Part shown: positions 34,820 to 44,154 of the stretch, piece by piece
How positions within the stretch are numbered: the first letter of the stretch is position 1
How the letters are laid out: each line of letters starts with the position of its first letter
NCBI RefSeq assembly: GCF_013364355.1
Contig: NZ_CP054931.1
Location: forward strand, 806,001-870,000
Direction: 5' to 3'
Source: Stenotrophomonas sp. NA06056
GTDB taxonomy: Bacteria; Pseudomonadota; Gammaproteobacteria; Xanthomonadales; Xanthomonadaceae
Length of the DNA stretch: 64,000 nt
Made by a program: the position numbers and the translations under genes
The notes under the pieces: generated by a model
What the model saw: only the letters and a program-made list of their open reading frames with translations
What the model was told of the DNA's origin: nothing
Databases searched by the model: none

Positions 34820-35206
34820 ATGTCTGCACGCACCACCTATCCGAACCTGCGCCGCCTGGTCGGCGAATCCGCCGACCAGTTGCCGGCCGACATCGCCGAA
34901 CGTATCGAAGACGTGCTGGCCGAGCCCAGCGATCTGCTGCCGGCGCTGCTGGCGCGCATGGATGGCCGCGACAACGCCGACGGCCAGACCCGGCAGGGCA
35001 CCGGCCTTACGCCATCGCAGGCGGTAACCCTGGCCAGCCTCAGCCGCACCCTGGCCGGTCTCAATGCGCTGATCCAGATGCTGCACGCCGCCGAAGCGGC
35101 GCGGGTACAGGGCGGCGCAGGCCAGCAACTGCCCCCGGACGTAGTAGAGGGCCTGTTGCTGGCCACCCGCGAGCTGGCCCGCTACGCCCGCCAGCAACTG
35201 GAGTAG
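34820..35206 (+). CDS. Small hypothetical alpha-helical protein
   Basis: 128-residue protein of unknown function. It is rich in Leu, Ala and acidic residues and predicted mainly helical, with no signal peptide, Cys or membrane segment. Segments include SADQLPADIAERIEDVLAE and VEGLLLATRELARYARQQLE. A GAGGAG ribosome site stands 8 nt before the ATG. The stop codon TAG is part of the GTAG head of a SMAG palindrome, so the repeat inserted at, or shaped, the 3' end of this gene. No partner function can be inferred from the neighbours. Confidence 0.7.
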   Translation: MSARTTYPNLRRLVGESADQLPADIAERIEDVLAEPSDLLPALLARMDGRDNADGQTRQGTGLTPSQAVTLASLSRTLAGLNALIQMLHAAEAARVQGGAGQQLPPDVVEGLLLATRELARYARQQLE

Positions 35207-35226
35207 GTCCACGCCATGCGTGGATG
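35203..35226 (+). repeat. SMAG palindrome overlapping a stop codon
   Basis: GTAG plus stem GTCCACGC/GCGTGGAT. Bases 35204-35206 are the TAG stop of the preceding ORF. Confidence 0.9.
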
Positions 35227-35258
35227 CGTGTTCGGTCGAAGCCGGCAAACCTGCCGGC

Positions 35259-35870
35259 TTACCCGGCAGCCAGCTCCAGATACCGCGCGTGCAACCGCTC
35301 CACCTGCACCTGCAGGTCATCCGGCAGACCGTCATTCACCACCACATCATCGGCCAGGGCCAAGCGCTGCGCGCGGCTGGCCTGCGCGGCGATCATCTGG
35401 TCGGCCAGGGCTGCATCGATGCCGTCGCGCTGCATCAGGCGGGCATGCTGAACCGCCTCGGGGGTATCGACCAGCAGGACCCGGTCCAGCCACGGATAGG
35501 CCTGGCGGCCGCCCACTTCGGTCAACAGCGGGATTGCTGCCAGCGCATAGGGGCTGGCGGCCTGTTCGCACTGCTGCTGCATCAACCGGCGGATGGCCGG
35601 ATGGGTGATCGCTTCCAGCGCCGTCCGCTCGGCCGGGTCCGCAAAGATGTGGGCGCGAAGCCGGGCACGGTCCAGGCTGCCGTCGGCCAGCAGCATGTCC
35701 GCACCGAAGCGCTCTGCAATCAGCGACAGGGCAGGGCTGCCGATGGCCACCACCGCACGCGCGGCCAAGTCGGCATCGGCCACAACAATTCCCAGCGCCT
35801 CGAAGCGCCGGGTGACCTCACTCTTGCCCGAGGCGATGCCGCCGGTCAGGCCCACCACATACTGGCTCAT
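35259..35870 (-). CDS. coaE: Dephospho-CoA kinase
   Basis: 203-residue P-loop kinase that catalyses the last step of coenzyme A synthesis. The Walker A loop VGLTGGIASGKSEV lies at about 6-19, with family motifs VVADADLAARAVV, HPAIRRLMQQQ and AAIPLLTEVGGRQ. The ATG at 35870 gives the standard N-terminus. It is followed upstream on the same strand by pilD (11-bp gap) and pilC; the pilC-pilD-coaE order is conserved in many gammaproteobacteria and suggests an operon. Confidence 0.95.
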   Translation of the reverse strand: MSQYVVGLTGGIASGKSEVTRRFEALGIVVADADLAARAVVAIGSPALSLIAERFGADMLLADGSLDRARLRAHIFADPAERTALEAITHPAIRRLMQQQCEQAASPYALAAIPLLTEVGGRQAYPWLDRVLLVDTPEAVQHARLMQRDGIDAALADQMIAAQASRAQRLALADDVVVNDGLPDDLQVQVERLHARYLELAAG

Positions 35871-35881
35871 GGGTACTCCCC

Positions 35882-36745
35882 TCAGCGCAGCCCGCTCATC
35901 ACCAGATACTGGTTCAGCAGGGGCTCGCCCCACATGAAGAACAGCCAGCCGGCCAGGGCCAGGTAGGGGCCGAACGGGATTGGCGTCGCCCGGTCACGGC
36001 CACGGCTGTACAGCCAGATCGAACCGATGATGGCGCCCAGTACCGACGACATCAGGATGATCGGCAGGATGCCCTTCATCCCGCACCAGGCACCCAACGC
36101 GGCGAACAGCTTGAAATCGCCGTGGCCCATGCCTTCCTTGCCGGTCAGCTGCTTGAACAGCCACCACACCGACCACAGCGACAGATAGCCCAGCAGGGCG
36201 CCCAGCAGGGCCGGTTTGGCCGGCATGTACAGGTTGTCGATGCTGCCGATCAGTCCCAGCCACATCAGGGGCAGGGTCAACTGGTCCGGTAGCAGCTGGG
36301 TGCGCAGGTCGATGCCGGACAGGGCGATCAGGAAGCAGGTCAGCACGATTGCACCGAAGCCCTGCCAGCCGAAGCCGAACTGCCATACGCAGGCCAGCAC
36401 CATCACTGCGGTCAGCGCCTCCACCAGCGGGTACTGGATGGAGATCGGTGCCTTGCAGTGGCGGCACTTGCCGCCCTGGATCATCCAGCTGAACAGCGGG
36501 ATGTTCTCGTACCAGCTCAGCTTGTGCTTGCAGTGCGGGCAGTGCGAAGGCTCCACCACGATGCCCGGCGGGGGCGGCTCGTAGAAGTCCGGCTCTTCCA
36601 GCACTTCACGGGCATCCCGCTTCCACTGCCACTCCAGCCGCTTGGGCAGGCGCAGGATGACGACGTTCAGGAAGCTGCCCAGAAGCAGTCCCAGGCCGGC
36701 CGCGGCGGGGTAGCCGAGGCCGGGATGCTGGTCAAGAAAAGCCAT
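35882..36745 (-). CDS. pilD: Prepilin leader peptidase / N-methyltransferase
   Basis: 287-residue polytopic inner-membrane aspartyl protease that removes the leader of type IV pilins and type II secretion pseudopilins and methylates the new N-terminus. The N-terminal GSFLNVVILRLPKRLEW is followed by the cytoplasmic zinc domain with CPHCKHK and CRHCKAP, then catalytic aspartates in SGIDLRTQLLPDQ and the G-x-G-D motif GMGHGDFKLFAALG. The ATG at 36745 starts 7 bp after the pilC stop. Family length is normal. Confidence 0.95.
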   Translation of the reverse strand: MAFLDQHPGLGYPAAAGLGLLLGSFLNVVILRLPKRLEWQWKRDAREVLEEPDFYEPPPPGIVVEPSHCPHCKHKLSWYENIPLFSWMIQGGKCRHCKAPISIQYPLVEALTAVMVLACVWQFGFGWQGFGAIVLTCFLIALSGIDLRTQLLPDQLTLPLMWLGLIGSIDNLYMPAKPALLGALLGYLSLWSVWWLFKQLTGKEGMGHGDFKLFAALGAWCGMKGILPIILMSSVLGAIIGSIWLYSRGRDRATPIPFGPYLALAGWLFFMWGEPLLNQYLVMSGLR

Positions 36746-36752
36746 GTATGTG

Positions 36753-38012
36753 TTATCCGACGACGGAGGCGAGCTTGAAGATCGGCAGGTACATGCCGAC
36801 GACCATGCCGCCCACGACCACACCGATGAACACCATGATCATCGGTTCGAGCAGGCTGCTCAAGGCGTCAACGGCATTGTTGACCTCCTGCTCATAATAC
36901 TCGGCCACCTTGAACAGCATGGTATCCAGCGCACCGGCCTCTTCGCCGATGGATGTCATCTGTACCACCATATGCGGGAACAGGTTGGTCTGCTTCATCG
37001 CCATGTTGACTGGATAGCCGACCGACACGTCGTCGCGCATGCGCAGCACGGCCTCCTCATAGACCTTGTTGCCGGTGGCGCCGGCGACGATGCCCAGTGC
37101 CTCCACCAGCGGCACGCCGGCCTTGAAGGTCACCGCCGTGGTGCGCGAGAAGCGGGCGATGGCACTGTTGTGCATGATCTGGCCGATCACCGGCACCTTC
37201 AGGATGAAGCGGTCCATCGCATGCTGCATCGGGGGCGAACGCTTGTAGGCCATGACGAAGCCGACGATGCTGCCGATCACGATGATGGCGATCAGCCACC
37301 ACCAGGACACCATGAAGCGCGAAGCGTTGACGATGATCTGTGTGAAAGCGGGCAGATCGGCGCCGAAGCTTTTGAACACGTCCTCGAACTGCGGTACCAC
37401 GTAGATAAGAAGGATGGCGCTGACCAGCAGCGCCACCGCGATCACCATCGCCGGGTAGAACAGGGCCTTCTTGATCTTGCCCTTCAGCGCTTCGATGTTT
37501 TCCTTGTAGGTGGCTACGGTATCCAGCACCGTTTCCAGCACACCGGCGCCTTCACCGGCGCGCACCAGGTTGCGGTACAGCTCGTCGAACTGCACCGGGT
37601 ACTTGCTGACCGACTCGTACAGCGACGAGCCGCCCTCGATGTCGGTGCGGACCCCGTCGACCATCTTCTTCATGCGCGGGTTTTTGTGTCCGCTGCCGAT
37701 GATCTCCAGCGCCGACACGATCGGCACGCCGGACTTCATCATCGTGGCCATCTGCCGGCTGAAGAAGGAGATGTCCTTGGTGCCGATTGCCTTGCCGGCG
37801 GCACCGAACAGTGGCTTCGGCTTGGGCTTGACCTGGTCGGGGTTGATCCCCTGCCGGCGCAGCTCAGCGCGCAGCAGGTTGGCGTTCTTCGCCAGCTGCT
37901 CGCCTTTCATCTTCACGCCCCGCTTGTCGGTCCCCTGCCAGACAAACGGCTGCAACTCCATGGTGGCGCGGGCCACCGGTTCTTTCTTGATCGCACTGCG
38001 ACTGACAGACAT
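36753..38012 (-). CDS. pilC: Type IV pilus inner-membrane platform protein PilC
   Basis: 419-residue GspF/PilC-family platform protein that couples the assembly ATPase to pilin polymerisation. Two homologous GspF domains are visible: residues 85-205 start ISFFSRQMATMMKSGVPIV, and residues about 285-410 start IARFSRTTAVTFKAGVPLV. Each is followed by membrane helices such as MVIAVALLVSAILLIYVVP. The ATG at 38012 has a GGGGAG site; the longer upstream frame is not homologous. It is divergent from pilA and first in pilC-pilD-coaE. Confidence 0.95.
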   Translation of the reverse strand: MSVSRSAIKKEPVARATMELQPFVWQGTDKRGVKMKGEQLAKNANLLRAELRRQGINPDQVKPKPKPLFGAAGKAIGTKDISFFSRQMATMMKSGVPIVSALEIIGSGHKNPRMKKMVDGVRTDIEGGSSLYESVSKYPVQFDELYRNLVRAGEGAGVLETVLDTVATYKENIEALKGKIKKALFYPAMVIAVALLVSAILLIYVVPQFEDVFKSFGADLPAFTQIIVNASRFMVSWWWLIAIIVIGSIVGFVMAYKRSPPMQHAMDRFILKVPVIGQIMHNSAIARFSRTTAVTFKAGVPLVEALGIVAGATGNKVYEEAVLRMRDDVSVGYPVNMAMKQTNLFPHMVVQMTSIGEEAGALDTMLFKVAEYYEQEVNNAVDALSSLLEPMIMVFIGVVVGGMVVGMYLPIFKLASVVG

Positions 38013-38130
38013 GTTGGCTCCCCGGCCCGCCATCCCCAGACGGGCATCTGCCGATGGTAGCGGGTTCACCGCCGTCTTGGCAGAGCCGGGAGGGGCGAGA
38101 GTGCGAATTCGTGCCGGCTGCCGGCCAAAG

Positions 38131-38147
38131 GTGACGCACTGCGTCAC
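38131..38147. promoter_or_regulatory. Perfect 17-bp palindrome between pilC and pilA
   Basis: GTGACGCACTGCGTCAC, in the 347-bp divergent region, about 100 bp upstream of the pilA sigma-54 promoter and 119 bp from the pilC start. The spacing between GTGA and TCAC (9) does not fit a CRP/Clp site (6). The bound factor is unknown. Confidence 0.5.
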
Positions 38148-38246
38148 ATTGCCGGGTCCATCGCAGAATGATGACTGGGGGGTTCACATCGCAGAAATTG
38201 CTGCCATCATGGGCGCGGGGAAATCCAGGGGGAGGCGTGCCGGGGT

Positions 38247-38262
38247 TGGCACGCAACCTGCG
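38247..38262 (+). promoter_or_regulatory. Sigma-54 promoter of pilA
   Basis: TTGGCACGCAACCTGC has the -24 GG (38248-38249) and -12 GC (38260-38261) with the required 10-bp spacing. It lies about 100 bp before the pilA ATG. The sigma-54 activator PilR and its kinase PilS are encoded 2-5 kb downstream. Confidence 0.85.
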
Positions 38263-38359
38263 TTGATCCACCCGCAGGGCGCAGGACCCGCTCAGCCGGC
38301 CGATGGCCGGACCGATCCTGTGCGCTGACTCAACCACCACTTATCTTGGGGATGTAATC

Positions 38360-38746
38360 ATGAAGAACCAGAAGGGCTTCACCCTGATCGAACTGATGAT
38401 CGTTGTTGCGATCATCGCGATCCTGGCCGCCATTGCGCTGCCGCAGTACCGTAACTACACCGCCAAGGCGAAGATCACCCAGGCGATCGCGAGCGTTGCT
38501 GGCGAGAAGATCAAGGTTGCTGAAAACCACTCTTCGGAAGTGGCCAACCTGTGCCAGGGTGCGAGCAACTGCAGCGGCGCGGGCGTCCTGACCGGTGCGT
38601 CGCGTGATACCCCGGCTACCGCTGGTGTGACCCTGACCCCGACCATTCCGGCCGATGGCATCACTCAGATCACTTGGGCTTGTGTTGTGACCGCGTCCAG
38701 CGTCGCAAATTATGTCGGCGATCCCTGCGAAACCCTGACCCCGTAA
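38360..38746 (+). CDS. pilA: Type IV major pilin PilA
   Basis: 128-residue pilin precursor. A short basic leader MKNQKG is cut after Gly6 to leave N-methyl-Phe; the conserved Glu11 (mature position 5) lies in [18 protein letters not shown]. The globular part has four Cys: 65 and 71 in NLCQGASNC, and 108 and 123, the last two likely forming the C-terminal disulfide loop. A GATGTAATC leader gives only a weak ribosome site. It is expressed from its own sigma-54 promoter and followed by a hairpin, so it is monocistronic. Only one pilin gene is present here. Confidence 0.95.
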   Translation: MKNQKGFTLIELMIVVAIIAILAAIALPQYRNYTAKAKITQAIASVAGEKIKVAENHSSEVANLCQGASNCSGAGVLTGASRDTPATAGVTLTPTIPADGITQITWACVVTASSVANYVGDPCETLTP

Positions 38747-38790
38747 TTGAGACAGGGCTTTCAGGCTTCAATGCTGGAAGCAATCCCACA

Positions 38791-38822
38791 GATGCCCGCG
38801 AGAAATCGCGGGCATCTGCATT
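38791..38822 (+). terminator. Hairpin after pilA
   Basis: GATGCCCGCGA/TCGCGGGCATC stem with GAAA-type loop, then a short T-containing tail; it separates highly expressed pilA from pilB. Confidence 0.7.
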
Positions 38823-38878
38823 TGTAATGCCCGCTTCGGGCGTCTATAACCTGATCACCCCTTCCAAAGTCCGCCGCC

Positions 38879-40606
38879 ATGAACGCAGTCACCACCGCCA
38901 ATCTCGTCGGCATCACCGGCCTGGCCCGTCGCCTGGTCCAGGACGGCGCACTGGATGAAGCCGGTGCCCGCGATGCCATGGCCAAGGCCACCGCCGCCCG
39001 CCAGCCGCTGCCCACCTGGTTCGCGCAGAACAAGGTGGTCTCGCCGCCACAGCTGGCCGCAGCCAATGCGGTCGAGTTCGGCATGCCGCTGTTCGACGTG
39101 TCGGTGTTCGATGCCAGCCAGAACGCGATGAGCCTGGTCAGCGAGGAACTGCTGCGCAAGCACAACGTGCTGCCGCTGTTCAAGCGCGGCGGCAAGCTGT
39201 TCGTCGGCACCAGCAACCCGACCCACTCGCTGGACGAGATCAAGTTCCACACCAACCTGGTGGTCGAGCCGATCCTGGTCGATGAAGATCAGATCCGTCG
39301 CACGTTCGAGCAGTGGCACTCCAGCCACGACACCCTGGGCGAATCGCTCGGCGGCGATGATGAAGCGCTGGCCAATCTGGATGTGTCCGGCGGCGACGAG
39401 GACATGGCCGGCGGCGATAGCGGCATCGACGCCAAGGGCGACGATACCCCGGTGGTGAAGTTCATCAACAAGGTGTTGATCGACGCCATCCGCAAGGGCG
39501 CCTCGGACATCCACTTCGAGCCCTACGAAGACGACTACCGCGTGCGCCTGCGCATCGACGGCCTGCTGAAGATGGTCGCGCGCGCGCCGAACAAGCTCAA
39601 CCAGCGTATCGCCGCGCGCCTGAAGGTGATGGCGCAGCTGGATATCGCGGAAAAGCGCGTGCCACAGGATGGCCGCATCAAGCTCAACCTCTCCAAGACC
39701 AAGCAGATCGATTTCCGCGTCAGCACACTGCCCACGCTGTTCGGCGAGAAGGTGGTGCTGCGTATCCTTGATGGCAGCGCGGCCAAGCTGGGCATCGACA
39801 AGCTGGGTTACGAGCCGGACCAGCAGAAGCTGTTCCTGGACGCGATCCACAAGCCCTACGGCATGGTGCTGGTGACCGGCCCGACTGGTTCGGGCAAGAC
39901 GGTGTCGCTGTACACCGCGCTGGGCATCCTCAATGACGAGACCCGCAACATTTCCACCGCCGAAGATCCGGTGGAAATCCGTCTGCCCGGCGTCAACCAG
40001 GTACAGCAGAACAACAAGCGTGGCATGACCTTCGCGGCTGCATTGCGTTCGTTCCTGCGCCAGGATCCGGACATCATCATGGTCGGCGAAATCCGCGACC
40101 TGGAAACGGCCGAGATCGCGATCAAGGCCGCGCAGACCGGCCACATGGTGCTATCCACGCTGCATACCAACGACGCGCCGCAGACCATCGCGCGCCTGAT
40201 GAACATGGGCATTGCGCCGTACAACATCACCAGCTCGGTGACGCTGGTGATTGCCCAGCGTCTGGCGCGCCGCCTGTGTTCGAACTGCAAGCAGCCGGCT
40301 GACCTGCCGGCACATGCACTGCTGGCGGAAGGCTTCACCCAGGCGCAGCTGGACGCGGGCATCCAGTTGCACGAAGCGGTGGGCTGCGATGAATGCACCG
40401 GGGGCTACAAGGGCCGTACCGGCCTGTACCAGGTGATGCCGATGACCGACGAGATCGCGACCATCGTGCTGGCGGGCGGCAATGCGCTGCAGATTGCCGA
40501 GGCGGCGCAGGCGATTGGTGTGAACGACCTGCGCCAGTCGGCGTTGAAGAAGGCGGCCGCGGGTGTAACCAGCCTCGCCGAGATCAACCGCGTCACCAAG
40601 GATTGA
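38879..40606 (+). CDS. pilB: Type IV pilus assembly ATPase PilB
   Basis: 575-residue hexameric ATPase that powers pilus extension. The N-terminal GspE/MshEN domains (about 1-150) are followed by the motor core: Walker A GPTGSGKT (334-341), Asp box, Walker B DPDIIMVGEIRDLETAEIA and His box LSTLHTNDAPQTI. The tetracysteine zinc motif CSNCKQ ... CDECTGGYKGRTG marks it as the extension-type PilB rather than PilT. It starts 132 bp after pilA on the same strand. pilR follows on the opposite strand. Confidence 0.95.
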   Translation: MNAVTTANLVGITGLARRLVQDGALDEAGARDAMAKATAARQPLPTWFAQNKVVSPPQLAAANAVEFGMPLFDVSVFDASQNAMSLVSEELLRKHNVLPLFKRGGKLFVGTSNPTHSLDEIKFHTNLVVEPILVDEDQIRRTFEQWHSSHDTLGESLGGDDEALANLDVSGGDEDMAGGDSGIDAKGDDTPVVKFINKVLIDAIRKGASDIHFEPYEDDYRVRLRIDGLLKMVARAPNKLNQRIAARLKVMAQLDIAEKRVPQDGRIKLNLSKTKQIDFRVSTLPTLFGEKVVLRILDGSAAKLGIDKLGYEPDQQKLFLDAIHKPYGMVLVTGPTGSGKTVSLYTALGILNDETRNISTAEDPVEIRLPGVNQVQQNNKRGMTFAAALRSFLRQDPDIIMVGEIRDLETAEIAIKAAQTGHMVLSTLHTNDAPQTIARLMNMGIAPYNITSSVTLVIAQRLARRLCSNCKQPADLPAHALLAEGFTQAQLDAGIQLHEAVGCDECTGGYKGRTGLYQVMPMTDEIATIVLAGGNALQIAEAAQAIGVNDLRQSALKKAAAGVTSLAEINRVTKD

Positions 40607-40624
40607 TGCGGGATCGGCTCTACA

Positions 40625-40719
40625 GTAGATCCACGCCATGCGTGGATGGCCGTTACCAGTAGATCCACGCCATGCGTGGATGACGCGGCGACGGAACGCC
40701 AACCAAGGTTGGCGTCTAC
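40625..40719. repeat. Cluster of three SMAG-type palindromes between pilB and pilR
   Basis: Two direct copies of the GTAG unit with stem ATCCACGC/GCGTGGAT (40625-40648 and 40659-40682), then a reverse unit GCCAACC/GGTTGGC ending CTAC (40696-40719), between converging genes. Confidence 0.9.
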
Positions 40720-40735
40720 CAGGGCCGCTCGGCCC

Positions 40736-42109
40736 TTACTCCATTCCCAGCTTCTTCAGCTTGTAACGCAGCGCGCGGAAGGTGATGCCCAGCTGCGCGG
40801 CGGTACGGGTCTTGTTCCAGCGGTTTTCTTCCAGCGCACGCTGGATCGCACTGCGCTCAAGCTGCTCGATGTACGAGGGCAGGGCGGCGCTGCCAGGGTG
40901 CAGATCGACCACGGCTTCGGGATGGGCCGCACTGCCCGGTGAGCGCGGTGCATGCTGCGGCAGGCGCAGGTCGTCGGCACCGATGCGGTCTTCTTCCGCC
41001 AGCGCCAGTGCGCGTTCCAGGATGTTCTCCAGCTCGCGCACATTGCCCGGGAACCCATACTGGGCCAGTGCGTCCAGCGCCGAAGGTGCCAGCAGCGGCG
41101 TGCTGCGGCCATGGCTGCGGGCCAGCCGTGCCAGGATCGACGCGGCCAGCGCCGGCAGGTCCTGACGGCGCTCGCGCAGCGGCGGCACACGCAGCTCAAT
41201 GACGTTGATGCGGTAGTACAGGTCGTGGCGGAAGCGACCGTCCTCGACCAGCTCGGCCAGATCCTTATGGGTGGCCGAAAGAATGCGCACGTCCACCGGT
41301 TCTTCGCTGGGCGCGCCCACCGCACGCACCGACTTCTCCTGGATTGCACGCAGCAGCTTCACCTGCATCTGCAACGGCAGCTCGGCCACTTCATCCAGGA
41401 ACAGGGTGCCGCCGTGTGCGGCCTGGAACAGTCCTGGTTTGTCGGCATGAGCGCCGGTGAAGCTGCCCTTGCGGTGGCCGAAGAACTCGCTCTCCATCAA
41501 TTCGGTGGGGATGGCGCCACAGTTCACCGGCACGAACGGCCCGGCGGCGCGTGCACCTTGCGCGTGGATGGTGCGCGCGACCAGTTCCTTGCCCACCCCG
41601 GACTCGCCCAGGATGTAGACCGGCGCCTGGCTGCGCGCGACCTTGCCGATGGTGGCGCGCAGCACGTCCATGGCTGGCGATTCACCCAGCAGGCGCGCGG
41701 CCTGTTCGGCAGCGGGCCCGGCAACCGGGCGTTCGCTGTTGTTGAGTTCCAGTGCGTGCTTGACCAGGCCGCGCAGCACGGTGATGTCCACCGGCTTGCT
41801 GACGAAATCGAAGGCACCGGCTTTCAGTGCTTCCACTGCCAGGTCCATGCTGCCGAAGGCGGTGATCATCGCCACCGGCGTGCGCGGGTAGTGCTGGGCG
41901 ATCTCGCTGACCAGTTCGATGCCGTTGCCGTCGGGCAGGCGCATGTCGGTGATGCACAGGTCATAGGGATTGCTGGCCAGCAGCTCGCGGGCTTCGGCGA
42001 GGTTGGCGGCGGTGCTGATGCGCAGGCCCATGCGGCCGAGGGTCAACACCAGCAGTTCGCGGATATCGCGTTCATCGTCGACGACGAGGGCGCTGCGGGT
42101 TTCGTTCAT
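40736..42109 (-). CDS. pilR: Sigma-54-dependent response regulator PilR
   Basis: 457-residue NtrC-family activator of pilA. The receiver domain has phospho-acceptor Asp55 in [11 protein letters not shown]. The AAA+ domain carries Walker [16 protein letters not shown], the sigma-54 contact loop as [10 protein letters not shown] (the GSFTGA variant also found in other PilR proteins), Walker [14 protein letters not shown] and arginine fingers. The C-terminal Fis-type HTH reads [20 protein letters not shown]. It lies downstream of pilS on the same strand, with which it forms the two-component pair. Confidence 0.95.
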   Translation of the reverse strand: MNETRSALVVDDERDIRELLVLTLGRMGLRISTAANLAEARELLASNPYDLCITDMRLPDGNGIELVSEIAQHYPRTPVAMITAFGSMDLAVEALKAGAFDFVSKPVDITVLRGLVKHALELNNSERPVAGPAAEQAARLLGESPAMDVLRATIGKVARSQAPVYILGESGVGKELVARTIHAQGARAAGPFVPVNCGAIPTELMESEFFGHRKGSFTGAHADKPGLFQAAHGGTLFLDEVAELPLQMQVKLLRAIQEKSVRAVGAPSEEPVDVRILSATHKDLAELVEDGRFRHDLYYRINVIELRVPPLRERRQDLPALAASILARLARSHGRSTPLLAPSALDALAQYGFPGNVRELENILERALALAEEDRIGADDLRLPQHAPRSPGSAAHPEAVVDLHPGSAALPSYIEQLERSAIQRALEENRWNKTRTAAQLGITFRALRYKLKKLGME

Positions 42110-42163
42110 GGGTGGGAAAGATAGCCGAGGGGGTGGAATGCGACAAATGTTTGACGGGCGGAA

Positions 42164-43777
42164 TCAGTCCGGAAACAGCGTGTGCGGACCAGGCAGAACC
42201 AAGCGGAAGCAGGAGCCCCCGGCGGGAACGGGGATGTAATCCAGTCGTGCCTGGTTGGCCCGGCACAGCTCGCGGGCGATGTACAGCCCCAGCCCGGTGC
42301 CGTGCTCGGAGGTGGTGAAGAAGGGGCGGAACAGCTGTGCGGCGACGGTCTCGGGAATGCCGGGGCCACGGTCCATCACGTCGATCACCGCACTGCGTTC
42401 GTGCTGGGCCACGCGCAGCCGTACGCGCGCGGGCTGCTCGCCGATGCGGCCGTACTTCAGGGCGTTGTGCACCAGCACGGTCAGCACCTGGTACAGGTGG
42501 CGCGGGTCGACCTGTGCCGGCACCGAGGTGTCGTTGATGATCGGCTCGATGCTGTCGGTTTCCAGCGTCTGCCCCTGCTTGTACTCCAGTACGAAGCGGC
42601 GCACGAAGGCAGCCAGATCCACGTTTTCCGGATTGGCGCGTTCGCGCCGGGCCAGGCCGAGCACGCTCTCGACGATGCCGTTGGTACGCTGGCACTGCTG
42701 GTGGATGATCTGCAGCAGACGACGGTCGCTGTCGTTGAAGCCGGTACCTTCCTCAAGCAGCTGCACGGCGTAGTTGATGGCCGCCAGCGGGTTGCGGATC
42801 TCGTGGGCAAGGCTGGCCGAGAAACGTCCCATCGCCGACAGGGTGAGCGACTCGGCACGGCGCGAGACCACGCTGGAGTCGTCCAGGAACACCAGCACCA
42901 GGTCGCTGCCGGCCAGCAGCCGGGCAAAGCGCGGTTGCACTTCCGGCTGGTCGGGGTTGAGCTGCAGTGGCATTTCATCCTGCGCCCAGCCGTTGCGCCA
43001 GCGTTGCAGGCGGCGCGCCAGCTCGGGGGCGACGCTGGCCAGATCCAGGCGGCCGGATTCGCCGTTGCCGTCATTGTCGCCGAGCAGGATCGAGGCGGCT
43101 TCGTTGGCCAGGGTGATGCGGCTGTCGGCATCCACCACGACCACGCCGGTACGCATGCGGCGGATGATCAGTTCGTTGATCTGGAACAGGTTGGCCACTT
43201 CGTCGCCGCGCTGGTTGGCCAGCTGCTGGTTGCGGCGTGCGCGGTTGCCGACCTGGTAGCTGATGAACGCCAGCGCCAGGTAGCTGGTGGTGAACATCGC
43301 CAGCTCGGCCAGGGTACGGGTGGGATCGCCGCCTTCCAGCACCTTCCACATGTATTCGGCGGCGGTGGCGACGCTGGCGGCCAGCGCCAGCACCAGGCCC
43401 CAGCTCAGCGGCAGCAGGGTGGCGGCGGCGGCGATGTTGAACAGCAGCGACATCGAGATGCCGGCGCTGGCACCGGGCAGGGCATGCGCCAGCAGGCTGG
43501 CGGCAACGATGTCCAGCAGCACGCCGCCGACCACGATCTGCCGCAGCCAGCGCTCGTTGCGGCCGATCACCAGCCACAACAGGGACAGCAGCAGGTAGGC
43601 CGCCGCCACGGTGTAGGCCAGGCGCGGGTGATGGGCTTCGCCGCCGATCGCCGACAACGGGCTGTACAGCAGTGCGGCGATGACCGAGGCGATCAGCACC
43701 CGGTACAGGGCGAAGAAATACAGCTCTCGCCGCGGTATCGATTCGATGCGGTCGATCAATGAAGCACTGGGTGACAC
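42164..43777 (-). CDS. pilS: Membrane sensor histidine kinase PilS
   Basis: 537-residue kinase paired with PilR. About six N-terminal membrane helices (from LYFFALYRVLIASVIAALLY to TSYLALAFISYQVG) replace a periplasmic sensor, as in PilS of Pseudomonas, which senses pilin in the membrane. A PAS-like segment (RRMRTGVVVVDADSRITLAN) precedes the H box SLAHEIRNPLAAINYA; N, G1 and G2 boxes follow (HNALKYG, DRGPGIPE, HGTGLGLYIARE). The GTG at 43777 has GGGGAG 7 nt upstream; the longer frame is not homologous. Confidence 0.92.
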   Translation of the reverse strand: MSPSASLIDRIESIPRRELYFFALYRVLIASVIAALLYSPLSAIGGEAHHPRLAYTVAAAYLLLSLLWLVIGRNERWLRQIVVGGVLLDIVAASLLAHALPGASAGISMSLLFNIAAAATLLPLSWGLVLALAASVATAAEYMWKVLEGGDPTRTLAELAMFTTSYLALAFISYQVGNRARRNQQLANQRGDEVANLFQINELIIRRMRTGVVVVDADSRITLANEAASILLGDNDGNGESGRLDLASVAPELARRLQRWRNGWAQDEMPLQLNPDQPEVQPRFARLLAGSDLVLVFLDDSSVVSRRAESLTLSAMGRFSASLAHEIRNPLAAINYAVQLLEEGTGFNDSDRRLLQIIHQQCQRTNGIVESVLGLARRERANPENVDLAAFVRRFVLEYKQGQTLETDSIEPIINDTSVPAQVDPRHLYQVLTVLVHNALKYGRIGEQPARVRLRVAQHERSAVIDVMDRGPGIPETVAAQLFRPFFTTSEHGTGLGLYIARELCRANQARLDYIPVPAGGSCFRLVLPGPHTLFPD

Positions 43778-44154
43778 GCCGGAACTCCCCTTCTGGCTGC
43801 CTGGAACTGGATCATGACGGCGGTGGGCCGAACCTTCCCGACGTCCCCCGATCGTCGGATCTGTTCGCTGCCCGGTTGCCGGCACCGTGGGCTCGATTTT
43901 ACGGGGTCAGTATAGGGCGCCTGTACCGGGCTGGGCTGCGCAATCGGCCGGGGCCGGCCCGGGGGCGGCGGGCCGGGCCATGCCGCAACTGCCTGAATGC
44001 CCGTGGAAATCTGGCCGGTTGCGGTCTTTTGTCCATACTTCTTTGCGCCCCGGCGCCGGCTCGGCCACAATAGTGGGCCCGCCGCGGTCCATGCCGGCGC
44101 CCCGCCGGGGCCCTGAGGAATTGCGTGCGGTCGTTCCTATTCCCACGGTGACGC
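43778..44154. other. Divergent pilS / sucC control region
   Basis: 377 bp without a gene. A possible sucC promoter is TTGCGC (44043-44048), a 17-bp spacer and CACAAT (44066-44071), about 84 bp before the sucC ATG. GC-rich inverted repeats (GCCGGGGCC/GGCCCGGG area near 43946-43978) could form a hairpin. The promoter assignment is tentative. Confidence 0.35.

Noticed and set aside
34566..35027. 153-residue plus-strand ORF
   Set aside because: Runs out of frame across the better-supported 34820-35206 gene, which has a GAGGAG ribosome site; its C-terminal part is Arg/Pro/Cys-rich frame-shift noise.
38131..38147. CRP/Clp binding site
   Set aside because: GTGA and TCAC are present but separated by 9 bp rather than 6.
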